Of a DNA stretch of 64,000 bases, positions 17,139-26,679 are shown piece by piece. Source of the DNA: Xanthobacteraceae bacterium (GTDB taxonomy: Bacteria; Pseudomonadota; Alphaproteobacteria; Rhizobiales; Xanthobacteraceae); contig JAMLIK010000002.1 in the NCBI GenBank assembly GCA_023954195.1, positions 248,001 to 312,000 of the forward strand. Reading direction: 5' to 3'. Position numbers and translations under genes: made by a program. Each line of letters begins with the position of its first letter. Positions within the stretch are counted from its first letter, which is position 1. The notes under the pieces are model-generated. The model was not told the origin of the DNA. It made no database searches and saw only the letters and a program-made list of their open reading frames with translations.

Positions 17139-18120
17139 GCCGGCCTTCTGGCATCGGCCGTCATCCCTGACTTCGCGCCTGCTGCTGCCGTTCGCCGCGC
17201 TCTACGGCTTGATCGCCGCGCGAAGGATGGCGCGGCCGGGCCGGGAGGCCGGCGTGCCGGTGATCTGCGTCGGCAATTATCACACCGGCGGCGCCGGCAA
17301 GACGCCGACCGTGCTGGCGCTGGCGGCGATGCTGCGCGAATCGGGCGAGACGCCCTTCGTGCTCAGCCGTGGCTACGGCGGGTCGCTGGCCGGGCCGTTG
17401 CGCGTCGATGTTGCGCGGCACGGCGCGGCGGAGGTCGGCGACGAGCCGCTGATGATGGCGGCGCACACGCCCGTCATGGTCGCGCGCGATCGCGTCGCGG
17501 GCGCGAAACTGGCGCGCGAGATGGGCGCCGGCGTCATCGTGATGGACGACGGCTTCCAGAACCCGGCATTGCGCAAGAATTTTTCGCTGATCGTGATCGA
17601 CGCCCGGCGCGGGCTCGGCAACGGACGAGTGTTTCCGGCGGGGCCGTTGCGCGCGCCGCTCGCCCCGCAACTCGCCCGCACCGACGCGCTGCTGGTGATC
17701 GGCGCGGGCGACGCCGCCGCCGATGCCGCGCAGGCGGTCGCGGCGCGCGGCGCGCCGGTGTTTTCCGCGAACGTGGTGCCGGATGCGGCCACGCTGGCGA
17801 CGTTGCGCGGCAGGCGCGTGCTGGCCTTCGCCGGCATCGGCGATCCCGGCCGCTTCTTCGCCACGCTGCGCGGCCACGGTGTCGAGGTCGCCGGCGAGCG
17901 GCGCTTTCCCGATCATCATCGCTTCACCGTGGCCGAGATAACGGCGCTGCGCGCGGCGGCCGCGCGCGGCGGGCTGACGCTGGTGACCACGGAGAAGGAT
18001 TTTTCCCGACTCGGCGCGGGCGGTTCGTTGCGCGAGGACATTACCGCGTTGCCGGTGACGCTGCGGTTCGATGACGCGGCGGGATTGCGTGAGTTGGTGC
18101 AGGCAAGGCTGCGCGGGTAG
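17131..18120 (+). CDS. lpxK: Tetraacyldisaccharide 4'-kinase LpxK
   Basis: LpxK phosphorylates the 4' position of the lipid A disaccharide, giving lipid IVA, the substrate of WaaA encoded just upstream. The 329-residue protein has an N-terminal hydrophobic anchor region (LLLPFAALYGLIAARRM) and the P-loop CVGNYHTGGAGKTP near 49-62. Then come VMDDGFQNP and a C-terminal FPDHHRFT motif typical of LpxK. It is last of the overlapping series. A long perfect hairpin follows 63 bases downstream. Confidence 0.95.
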   Translation: MHEPAFWHRPSSLTSRLLLPFAALYGLIAARRMARPGREAGVPVICVGNYHTGGAGKTPTVLALAAMLRESGETPFVLSRGYGGSLAGPLRVDVARHGAAEVGDEPLMMAAHTPVMVARDRVAGAKLAREMGAGVIVMDDGFQNPALRKNFSLIVIDARRGLGNGRVFPAGPLRAPLAPQLARTDALLVIGAGDAAADAAQAVAARGAPVFSANVVPDAATLATLRGRRVLAFAGIGDPGRFFATLRGHGVEVAGERRFPDHHRFTVAEITALRAAAARGGLTLVTTEKDFSRLGAGGSLREDITALPVTLRFDDAAGLRELVQARLRG

Positions 18121-18182
18121 CCCGCTGATCCTGAGAGTTAAATCATCAGGTTATTTTGTACGCGGATCTGCAACACGAAAGC

Positions 18183-18237
18183 CGTCGTCCCCGCCAACGG
18201 GGCGGCACGAAGCGCCGCCCCGTTGGCGGGGACGACG
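18183..18237. repeat. Perfect 23-base inverted repeat between convergent genes (family A end module)
   Basis: Two perfectly complementary 23-base arms (18183-18205 and 18215-18237) surround a nine-base loop. The outer parts match the family A end module (CGTCGTCCCCGCC). It lies between the ends of lpxK and the DUF2093 gene, so it could stop transcription from both sides, although no clear T-run follows. Confidence 0.9.
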
Positions 18238-18245
18238 TAAGGTAT

Positions 18246-18467
18246 TTATCCCTTCAGCGCCTCTGGGAAATGCCGCTTCAGCACCGCCTCGGGGGTGGCG
18301 TAGGCTTCCTGGCGGTCGACGCTCCAGTATTTCAGTTCCTCGATCGGGATCTGCACGCCGCTGACGGCGCAGATCACATAGGCGCCCGGCGCGATCACGC
18401 GGAAATCGCCGTCGAGATATTCCAGCTTGGCCTCGCCCTGGCTCGACGGCCCGAATCTGTTCAGCAC
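18246..18467 (-). CDS. DUF2093 family protein
   Basis: The 73-residue protein reads VLNRFGPSSQGEAKLEYLDGDF at its start and continues with RVIAPGAYVICAVSGVQIP and LKYWSVDRQEAYATPE, which is the DUF2093 pattern. It is a small soluble protein of unknown function that in Rhizobiales usually sits beside lpxK. GTG 18467 has AGGAGA upstream. The frame continues to 18542 but without family sequence. Confidence 0.85.
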   Translation of the reverse strand: MLNRFGPSSQGEAKLEYLDGDFRVIAPGAYVICAVSGVQIPIEELKYWSVDRQEAYATPEAVLKRHFPEALKG

Positions 18468-18572
18468 GCTCGCTCTCCTCGCGGTCCCTCGCGGACTGTA
18501 GATGCCGGGCCAGCGTTTAGCATGAAACGGCCATGACGGCATATAGCAACGGTCTTATGGCGATTGCGGGGC

Positions 18573-18710
18573 GCTGTGTCCCGGATGCGATGCGGCGCAA
18601 GCGAAGCGCCGTGCCGCTTCGCTGATCCGGGACCGTTACAAGCGATGCCGCTGATACGGTCCCGGCTCTGCGGAGCAGCGTTGCACGCTGCACCGCGTCC
18701 GGGACACAGC
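18573..18710. repeat. 138-base palindromic element with 13-base terminal inverted repeats (family E)
   Basis: GCTGTGTCCCGGA at 18573-18585 faces TCCGGGACACAGC at 18698-18710. Inside, CCGGGACCGT faces ACGGTCCCGG. The whole gap between DUF2093 and xseA is essentially this MITE-like unit. It has no coding content. Confidence 0.85.
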
Positions 18711-18713
18711 CGC

Positions 18714-20153
18714 TCAAAACAAATCGCCCTGATCCGGCGGCTTGGGCCGGCGTTTCGGGGCTGGCTGGATCGGCGCGGCGCGCGGATCGCCATCGGCAAC
18801 CGCCCTGACGCGGCCGTCGCTGAACTCAAGATCGAGCCGCATCCCCGGCGCGATGGCAGTTCTGCCGCGCAGCGCGCGCCCCGCTTCGTCCCGCACCAGC
18901 GCGAAGCCGCGCGCCAGCACGCTTTTGTAGGACAGCGCCGCCAGCAATTGCCCGGCGTGATCGGCGCGGGTGCGGTGCTGGCGCAGCGCCACGCGCGCGC
19001 CATGCGCGAGCCGCGCCCCGCAGGCCGATGTCTGTTGCCGCGCCTGCGCGACTTGCGCCCGCAGCACGTTCAGCGTCAGGCCGCCGGCCGTGCGGGCGAA
19101 GCGGCGGTGATGGGCCTGCGTGTTGGCGGTCAGCGCGCGCGGCAGCGCCGCGGTCGCGGTGTCGAGGCGCTGGCGCGGGATCGCCAGCACCTCGGTTGCG
19201 GAGGGCAGCGCGCGGGCGAGGCCGCGCAGATCGTTGCGGCGGCGTTCCTGTTCGCGCTGCCAGCACAGCATGGCGCGGCGACCGAGGTTTCCGACCTCGA
19301 CGAACAATTCGGCGCGCACCGGCACCGCCATTTCGGCGGCGGCGGTCGGCGTCGGCGCGCGCTTGTCGGCGACGTAGTCGATCAGCGTCACGTCGGTCTC
19401 GTGGCCGACCGCGGAAATCAGCGGGATCATGCTCGCCGCCGCCGCGCGCACCACGATCTCCTCGTTGAACGACCACAGGTCCTCCAGCGAGCCGCCGCCG
19501 CGCGCCACGATCAGCAGATCCGGCTTCGGGATCGCGCCGCCCTCGTCCAATGCGTTGAAGCCGTCGATGGCGGCGGCGATCTGCTCGGCGGAACCCTCGC
19601 CCTGCACCCGCACCGGCCACACCACGACATGGCGGGGGAAGCGGTCCTCGAGCCGGTGCAGGATGTCGCGGATCACCGCGCCGGTCGGCGAGGTGACGAC
19701 GCCGATCACCTCCGGCAGGTAAGGCAGAAGCTGCTTCCGCGCCTCGTCGAACAGGCCCTCGGCGGCGAGCTTCTTCTTGCGCTCCTCCATCAGCGCCATC
19801 AGCGCGCCGACGCCGGCGGGCTCCAGCGCGTCGATGACGATCTGGTATTTCGAGGAGCCGGGATAGGTGGTGAGCTTGCCGGTGGCGACCACCTCCAGCC
19901 CCTCCTGCGGCTTGAACCGCATCCGCCCGAAACTGCCGCGCCAGATCACCGCCTCGATCTTGGCCTTGTCGTCCTTCAGCGCGAAATAGCAGTGACCGGA
20001 AGCGTGGACCCCGCGAAAGCCGGAAATCTCGCCGCGCACCCGGACATGGCCGAAGGCGTCCTCCACCGTCCGCTTGAGGTCCGACGACAGTTCGGAGACG
20101 GTGTATTCGGGCGCGTTGGGCAAGAGTTGTGCGGAATCGGCGGGCATCGGCAT
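18714..20153 (-). CDS. xseA: Exodeoxyribonuclease VII large subunit XseA
   Basis: XseA with XseB degrades single-stranded DNA to short oligonucleotides. The 479-residue protein has an N-terminal OB-fold part ([18 protein letters not shown], then VRGEISGF and [11 protein letters not shown]) and the core [37 protein letters not shown] and [26 protein letters not shown] stretches follow, all typical. ATG 20153 is chosen. The frame is open to 20204, but those upstream codons come from a family B repeat. Confidence 0.94.
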   Translation of the reverse strand: MPMPADSAQLLPNAPEYTVSELSSDLKRTVEDAFGHVRVRGEISGFRGVHASGHCYFALKDDKAKIEAVIWRGSFGRMRFKPQEGLEVVATGKLTTYPGSSKYQIVIDALEPAGVGALMALMEERKKKLAAEGLFDEARKQLLPYLPEVIGVVTSPTGAVIRDILHRLEDRFPRHVVVWPVRVQGEGSAEQIAAAIDGFNALDEGGAIPKPDLLIVARGGGSLEDLWSFNEEIVVRAAAASMIPLISAVGHETDVTLIDYVADKRAPTPTAAAEMAVPVRAELFVEVGNLGRRAMLCWQREQERRRNDLRGLARALPSATEVLAIPRQRLDTATAALPRALTANTQAHHRRFARTAGGLTLNVLRAQVAQARQQTSACGARLAHGARVALRQHRTRADHAGQLLAALSYKSVLARGFALVRDEAGRALRGRTAIAPGMRLDLEFSDGRVRAVADGDPRAAPIQPAPKRRPKPPDQGDLF

Positions 20154-20174
20154 CCATTCGGCATCGACGGAGCG

Positions 20175-20251
20175 GTCATGCCCGGACTTGATCCGGGCAT
20201 CCATCTTCTAGAAAAGGGGGATGGATTGCCGGGTCAAGCCCGGCAATGACG
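20175..20251. repeat. Palindromic repeat, family B (copy 3)
   Basis: It starts GGTCATGCCCGGACTTG and ends CAAGCCCGGCAATGACGG, with a centre of CCATCTTCTAG and GGATGGATTG. It lies between the divergent xseA and purD genes. Read on the minus strand it encodes an in-frame ATG ahead of xseA, which invites wrong start calls. Confidence 0.9.
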
Positions 20252-20327
20252 GTCCAAGGCGCTTCATCACATAAAACCCGCTTCGGACCGTTCGAAAATC
20301 AGTAAAAACCCGAGAATACAGGATTCC

Positions 20328-21602
20328 ATGAACATTCTCGTGCTTGGTTCCGGCGGCCGCGAACATGCGCTGTGCTGGAAGATCGCGGCCTCGCCGCTGT
20401 TGACGAAGCTGTGGTGCGCGCCGGGCAATGCCGGCATCGCGCAGGACGCCGAATGCGTCGCGCTCGACGTGAACGACCACGCGGCGGTGATCGGCTTCTG
20501 CCGCGACAACAAGATCGATCTGGTGGTGGTCGGCCCCGACGCGCTGATCGCCGCCGGCATCGTCGACGACCTCACCGCCGCCGGGTTCAAGACCTTTGGG
20601 CCGACCAAGGCCGCCGGACGGCTGGAAAGCTCGAAAAGTTTCACCAAACAGCTTTGCCGCGACAATGCTATCCCGACCGCGGCCTACGCGCATTTCACCG
20701 ACGCGGAGGCCGCGAAGGCTTACGTGCGGCAGCAGGGCGCGCCGATCGTGGTCAAGGCCGACGGGCTCGCGGCCGGCAAGGGCGTGGTCGTCGCGACGAC
20801 GCCGGATGAGGCGCTCGCCGCCATCGACATGATGTTCGGCGGCGGTTTCGGCGAAGCCGGCGCGGAAGTGGTGATCGAGCAATTCATGGAAGGCGAGGAA
20901 GCCTCGTTCTTCGCGCTGTGCGACGGCGACACCGCGCTGCCGCTCGCCACCGCCCAGGATCACAAGCGCGCCTTCGACGGCGACAAAGGGCCGAACACCG
21001 GCGGCATGGGCGCCTATTCGCCGGCGCCGGTGATGACGGAAGCGATGAACGCGCGCGTGATGGACGAGATGATCCTGCCGACGCTGCGCGCGCTCAAGGC
21101 GATGGGCACGCCGTACAAGGGCGTGCTCTACGCCGGCGTGATGATGACGAAAGACGGCCCGAAACTGGTCGAGTACAACGCCCGCTTCGGCGATCCGGAA
21201 TGCCAGGTGCTGATGCTCCGGATGATGTCCGACATCGTGCCGGCGCTGCTCGCCGCCGTGGACGGCGAATTGAGGCATTTCGACCTGCGCTGGTATCCCG
21301 AGCCCGCGCTCACCGTCATCATGGCGACCAGAGGCTATCCCGGCGACGCGCCGAAGGGCTCGCGCATCGAAGGGCTCGACGAGGCGGCAAAGGTCGAGGG
21401 CGTCGAGATTTTCCACGCCGGGACCAAGCGCGTCGATGGCCACATCGTCGCCAACGGCGGGCGGGTGCTGAACATCTGCGCCTCGGGCAAGACGGTGCGG
21501 GAGGCGCAGGCGCGCGCCTACGCGGCCGTGGACCGCATCAAATGGCCGGAAGGCTTCTGCCGCCGCGATATCGGCTGGCGCGCGGTGGCGCGGGAACAAT
21601 AA
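20328..21602 (+). CDS. purD: Phosphoribosylamine-glycine ligase PurD
   Basis: PurD is the ATP-grasp enzyme of the second step of purine synthesis. The 424-residue protein begins [19 protein letters not shown] and contains [28 protein letters not shown] (ATP-binding), [26 protein letters not shown] and [10 protein letters not shown], in the family order. Length is standard. A family B repeat lies before it and another after it. Confidence 0.97.
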   Translation: MNILVLGSGGREHALCWKIAASPLLTKLWCAPGNAGIAQDAECVALDVNDHAAVIGFCRDNKIDLVVVGPDALIAAGIVDDLTAAGFKTFGPTKAAGRLESSKSFTKQLCRDNAIPTAAYAHFTDAEAAKAYVRQQGAPIVVKADGLAAGKGVVVATTPDEALAAIDMMFGGGFGEAGAEVVIEQFMEGEEASFFALCDGDTALPLATAQDHKRAFDGDKGPNTGGMGAYSPAPVMTEAMNARVMDEMILPTLRALKAMGTPYKGVLYAGVMMTKDGPKLVEYNARFGDPECQVLMLRMMSDIVPALLAAVDGELRHFDLRWYPEPALTVIMATRGYPGDAPKGSRIEGLDEAAKVEGVEIFHAGTKRVDGHIVANGGRVLNICASGKTVREAQARAYAAVDRIKWPEGFCRRDIGWRAVAREQ

Positions 21603-21616
21603 AAGCATTCGTGTGT

Positions 21617-21690
21617 CGTCATACGCGGGCTTGACCCGCGTATCCATCTTTTGAAGATGATGGATTGCCGGATCAAGTCCGGCAATGACG
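21617..21690. repeat. Palindromic repeat, family B (copy 4)
   Basis: It starts CGTCATACGCGGGCTTGAC and ends CAAGTCCGGCAATGACG, with ATCCATC and GATGGATTG at the centre. The arms have diverged from copy 1 by compensating changes (GCGGGC with GCCCGC), which suggests selection on pairing. It ends 13 bases before the dehalogenase start. Confidence 0.88.
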
Positions 21691-21703
21691 CTGAGGATAC
21701 GCC

Positions 21704-22606
21704 ATGCCCGATCTCGCCGACCTGTTTCCCGGTTACCGATCCGAATGGATCTCGACCAGCGCCGGGCGCATCTTCGCTCGTGTCGGCGGCGAGGGGCCGC
21801 CGCTGTTGCTGCTGCACGGTTTTCCGCAGACCCATGTGATGTGGCACGAGGTGGCGCCGCGCCTCGCCGAGCGCTTCACCGTCATCGTCGCCGATCTGCC
21901 GGGCTATGGCTGGTCCGACATGCCGGAAAGCGACGCGGATCATACGCCCTACACCAAGCGCGCGATGGCGAAAGTGCTGGTGGAGGCGATGGAGCGGCTC
22001 GGCCACGTGCATTTCGCGCTGGCCGGGCACGATCGCGGCGCGCGAGTGGCCTATCGCCTGGCGCTGGACCATCCGGGCCGGCTGTCGCGACTGGCGGTGC
22101 TCGATATCCTGCCGACCTATGAATACTGGGCGCGGATGGATCGCGCCATGGCGTTGAAGATCTATCACTGGGCGTTTTTGGCGCAGCCTCGGCCCTTGCC
22201 GGAACAACTCATCCTCGGCGATTCCGACGCTTACTTCCGCCACACGCTGGCGAGCTGGACCGCGACCCGCACGCTGGAGGCGTTCGATCCGCGCGCGCTG
22301 CTGCACTACCTGACGGCGGGCCGCGATCCCTCGCGCGTGCATGCGATGTGCGAGGATTATCGCGCCGGCGCCCATGCCGACTTCGCGCAGGACCAGGCGG
22401 ACCGCGACGCCGGCCGCCAAATCACCGTGCCGCTGCTGGCGCTGTGGGGCAACGCCGGCGTCGCCGCCAGCGCCGCCACGCCGCTCGACACCTGGCGGCG
22501 GTGGGCCACCAACGTCAGCGGCGGCGGCATCGCCAGCGGTCACTTCCTCACCGAGGAAAACCCCGACGCCACCGCGACGGCGCTGCTGGAATTTTTCGCG
22601 GGTTAG
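21704..22606 (+). CDS. Fluoroacetate dehalogenase (haloacetate dehalogenase, alpha/beta hydrolase)
   Basis: The enzyme hydrolyses the C-F bond of fluoroacetate to give glycolate and fluoride in the cytoplasm. The 300-residue protein has the same length and numbering as the well-studied R. palustris enzyme RPA1163 as I remember it. Asp110 (nucleophile, in [10 protein letters not shown]), Arg111, Arg114, Asp134, His155, Trp156, Trp185, Tyr219 and His280 are all present at the same positions. The start of the protein, [15 protein letters not shown], also matches. The fluoride-binding trio His155/Trp156/Tyr219 separates this family from general haloalkane dehalogenases. ATG 21704 has GAGGA upstream. 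It stands alone, flanked by repeats. Confidence 0.93.
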   Translation: MPDLADLFPGYRSEWISTSAGRIFARVGGEGPPLLLLHGFPQTHVMWHEVAPRLAERFTVIVADLPGYGWSDMPESDADHTPYTKRAMAKVLVEAMERLGHVHFALAGHDRGARVAYRLALDHPGRLSRLAVLDILPTYEYWARMDRAMALKIYHWAFLAQPRPLPEQLILGDSDAYFRHTLASWTATRTLEAFDPRALLHYLTAGRDPSRVHAMCEDYRAGAHADFAQDQADRDAGRQITVPLLALWGNAGVAASAATPLDTWRRWATNVSGGGIASGHFLTEENPDATATALLEFFAG

Positions 22607-22620
22607 CCACCGCCCCTGGG

Positions 22621-22747
22621 CGTCGTCCCCGCGAAGGCGGGGACCCATACGCCGTGTCGTCGACGCTTGGAAAAGATCGTTGTTGCTACTTCTGCGATCG
22701 TAACGAAGCTCCGGGGGTTATGGGTCCCCGCCTTCGCGGGGACGACG
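22621..22747. repeat. Composite palindromic repeat, family A (copy 2)
   Basis: CGTCGTCCCCGCGAAGGC and its mirror form the ends, enclosing about 70 bases of less conserved sequence. The element starts 15 bases after the dehalogenase and its right end overlaps the last 30 bases of tadA on the other strand. Confidence 0.9.
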
Positions 22748-23203
22748 ATGGTGGGGCTGCCGCCGCGCCTTGAAGAACGCCCGCAATAGCCCGGCCGCCC
22801 GGCTTTCACCGACGGAAGGATAGATCTCCGGCGCGTGGTGGCAGGTCGGCGCGGCGAAGAAGCGGACGCCGGACTCCACCGCGCCGCCCTTGGGATCGAG
22901 CGCGCCGAAATACAGCCGCCGGATCCGGGCGAAGGAGATCGCGCCGGCGCACATGGTGCAGGGCTCCAGCGTGACATAGAGGTCGCAGCCGGCCAGCCGT
23001 TCGCTGCCGGTGACGCGGGCGGCCCCGCGCAGCGCCAGCACCTCGGCGTGGGCGGTGGGGTCGCGGTCGGTCAGGGTCCGGTTGCCGGCGCGGGCGATCA
23101 CCGTCCCCTCGCGGACGATGACGCAGCCGATCGGCACTTCGCCGGCTTTTCCGGCGTTTTCGGCCTGTTCCAGCGCCAAATCCATGAAAGTTGCCGCGCT
23201 CAT
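22718..23203 (-). CDS. tadA: tRNA adenosine(34) deaminase TadA
   Basis: TadA converts A34 to inosine in tRNA-Arg(ACG). The 161-residue protein has the cytidine/deoxycytidylate deaminase zinc set: PTAHAEVLAL (His and Glu) and VTLEPCTMCAGA (two Cys). The alpha-helical C-terminal part ends near AAGLLRAFFKARR, where TadA normally stops. The last 13 residues, ending RRPREGGDP, are not TadA sequence: nine of them and the TAA stop are encoded by the end module of the overlapping repeat at 22621-22747. Confidence 0.94.
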   Translation of the reverse strand: MSAATFMDLALEQAENAGKAGEVPIGCVIVREGTVIARAGNRTLTDRDPTAHAEVLALRGAARVTGSERLAGCDLYVTLEPCTMCAGAISFARIRRLYFGALDPKGGAVESGVRFFAAPTCHHAPEIYPSVGESRAAGLLRAFFKARRQPHHRRPREGGDP

Positions 23204-23364
23204 GCCGCGTTTCTCGCCTCGTTTCTCGCAAAGAACTCTGTTATGAGGGCGCCTTCAGCTTGTGGATGCCGGTTTTTTGCTTGAGACAGCGCCTCGAAAC
23301 GGGGCGCTTGAACCTGCCCCATCGCTTCACCCGCGATTTCGACGCACATCAGACGAGAGCCTTC

Positions 23365-25245
<1,881 letters not shown>

Positions 25246-25276
25246 TTGAGCGTGATGCGGCAGGCATTGACCTCGG

Positions 25277-25434
25277 CGTCGTCCCCGCGCAGGCGGGGAC
25301 CCATACGCCGCAGCGGTTCGGCTCCATCAACAAAGGTGAGGCCATTTCATAAGATTTGGCGCCAGGGGTTGTGGGTCCCCGCCGGAGCCTGTCATCGGGC
25401 GGCGCTCCGCGCCGACCTGTTGGCGGGGACGACG
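25277..25434. repeat. Composite palindromic repeat, family A (copy 3, long form)
   Basis: The left module is CGTCGTCCCCGCGCAGGC. The middle contains GCAGCGGTTCGGCTCCATC. The right module is an expanded hairpin containing CGGAGCCTGTCATCGGGC. The copy at 26448-26604 is its reverse complement over nearly the whole length. Confidence 0.92.
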
Positions 25435-25469
25435 ATGGTCGTGTTGCAGAATCACGGAGACGCTCGCTG

Positions 25470-26030
25470 ATGCGCGTGGTCGGCGGACGGCTGCGGGGCC
25501 GCAACATCGTCGCGCCTTCGTCGCGCGACATTCGCCCGACGGCGGATCGCCTGCGCGAGTCGGTATTCAACATCCTGATGCACGCCTATGACGATCCGGT
25601 CGAGGGCGCGCGCGTGCTCGACCTGTTCGCAGGCACCGGCGCGCTCGGCATCGAGGCGTCGTCGCGCGGCGCCGCATTTGTCTTGTTCGTCGACAACGGC
25701 GCGGAGGCGCGGGCGCTGTTGCGCAACAATGTCGAGGCGCTCGGGCTCGGCGGCGTCACCAAGGTCTATCGCCGCGACGCCACCCGGCTCGGCCCGGCCC
25801 ATCCGGTCGAACCGTTCTCGTTGGTCTTTCTCGATCCGCCCTACGGCAAGGGGCTCGCCGAACAGGCGCTGGGCTCGCTGCGCGACGGCGGCTGGCTGAA
25901 GCCGAATGCGCTGGTGGTGGTCGAGGAAGCCAAAGCGGCGGGTTTCGCCGCGCCGGACGGTTTTGACGAACTGGACCGCCGCGCCTATGACGACACCGAA
26001 TTCGTGTTCTTGCGCGCGACACATTCATAA
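25470..26030 (+). CDS. rsmD: 16S rRNA (guanine(966)-N(2))-methyltransferase RsmD
   Basis: RsmD methylates G966 of 16S rRNA. The 186-residue protein starts MRVVGGRLRGRNI, contains the SAM-binding VLDLFAGTGALGIEASSRGA and the catalytic DPPYG at about 122-126. Length is standard. ATG 25470 has GGAG upstream. The frame is open from 25356, but those codons belong to the neighbouring repeat. It follows the pseudouridine synthase gene, so both act on rRNA. Confidence 0.95.
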   Translation: MRVVGGRLRGRNIVAPSSRDIRPTADRLRESVFNILMHAYDDPVEGARVLDLFAGTGALGIEASSRGAAFVLFVDNGAEARALLRNNVEALGLGGVTKVYRRDATRLGPAHPVEPFSLVFLDPPYGKGLAEQALGSLRDGGWLKPNALVVVEEAKAAGFAAPDGFDELDRRAYDDTEFVFLRATHS

Positions 26031-26045
26031 CGACGGAGCAGCACG

Positions 26046-26435
26046 ATGGCCGACGCCAAGCCGCAACTGACATGGGATCTGACCTGGGATCACATCCACA
26101 TCCGCACCCCGGACCCGGAGGCGACGGCGCGATGGTTCGCCGACATGCTCGGCGCCGAGATCGTGCCGACGCCCGCGCGCATCGACGTGCGGCTCGGCGG
26201 AAACAGCATTTTCGTCTCGTCTGCCGTCGAAGGCGACAACCCGCCGCCGGTGACGCCGTGTCAGGGTCTCGATCACTTCGGGCTGGCGGTGCGGGGGCTC
26301 GACGCGCTGGTGGCCGACCTCAAAGCGAAAGGCGTCGCGTTCACCCGCGACGTGCATGAGCTTCGGCCCGGCTTGCGGATCTGCTTCATTCGCGGCCCCC
26401 AGGGCATTTCGATCGAACTGCTGGAGCGCACATAA
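26046..26435 (+). CDS. VOC family (glyoxalase/bleomycin-resistance fold) protein
   Basis: The 129-residue protein has the paired beta-alpha-beta-beta-beta modules of the vicinal-oxygen-chelate fold. WDHIHIRTPDPEATARWFADMLG opens the first and GLDHFGLAVRGLDALVADLKAKG the second, and the end is GPQGISIELLE. Candidate metal ligands are His18, His76 and Glu near the C-terminus. The substrate is unknown. The gene is 15 bases after rsmD on the same strand. Confidence 0.85.
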   Translation: MADAKPQLTWDLTWDHIHIRTPDPEATARWFADMLGAEIVPTPARIDVRLGGNSIFVSSAVEGDNPPPVTPCQGLDHFGLAVRGLDALVADLKAKGVAFTRDVHELRPGLRICFIRGPQGISIELLERT

Positions 26436-26447
26436 AGCCGCAAAGAT

Positions 26448-26604
26448 CGTCGTCCCCGCCAACAGGTCGGCGCGGAGCGCCGCCCGATGACAGGCTCCGG
26501 CGGGGACCCAGATCCCCTGGCGTTGGTCATTACAAATAACCTCGCCCTTGTTGATAAAGCCGAACCGCTGCGGAGTCTGGGTCCCCGCCTGCGCGGGGAC
26601 GACT
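26448..26604. repeat. Composite palindromic repeat, family A (copy 4, inverted long form)
   Basis: Read on the minus strand it repeats the copy at 25277-25434, including the expanded hairpin module at one end and GCAGCGGTTCGGCTTTATC in the middle. Base differences are confined mostly to the middle. The two copies bracket rsmD and the VOC gene in inverted orientation. Confidence 0.92.
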
Positions 26605-26679
26605 CCCGTGGTCTTGCGAATCCGCGGCATCGATGTGCGACCGGAGAAACGCCCGGCGTGATGCCATCGCTTTCCCCTC

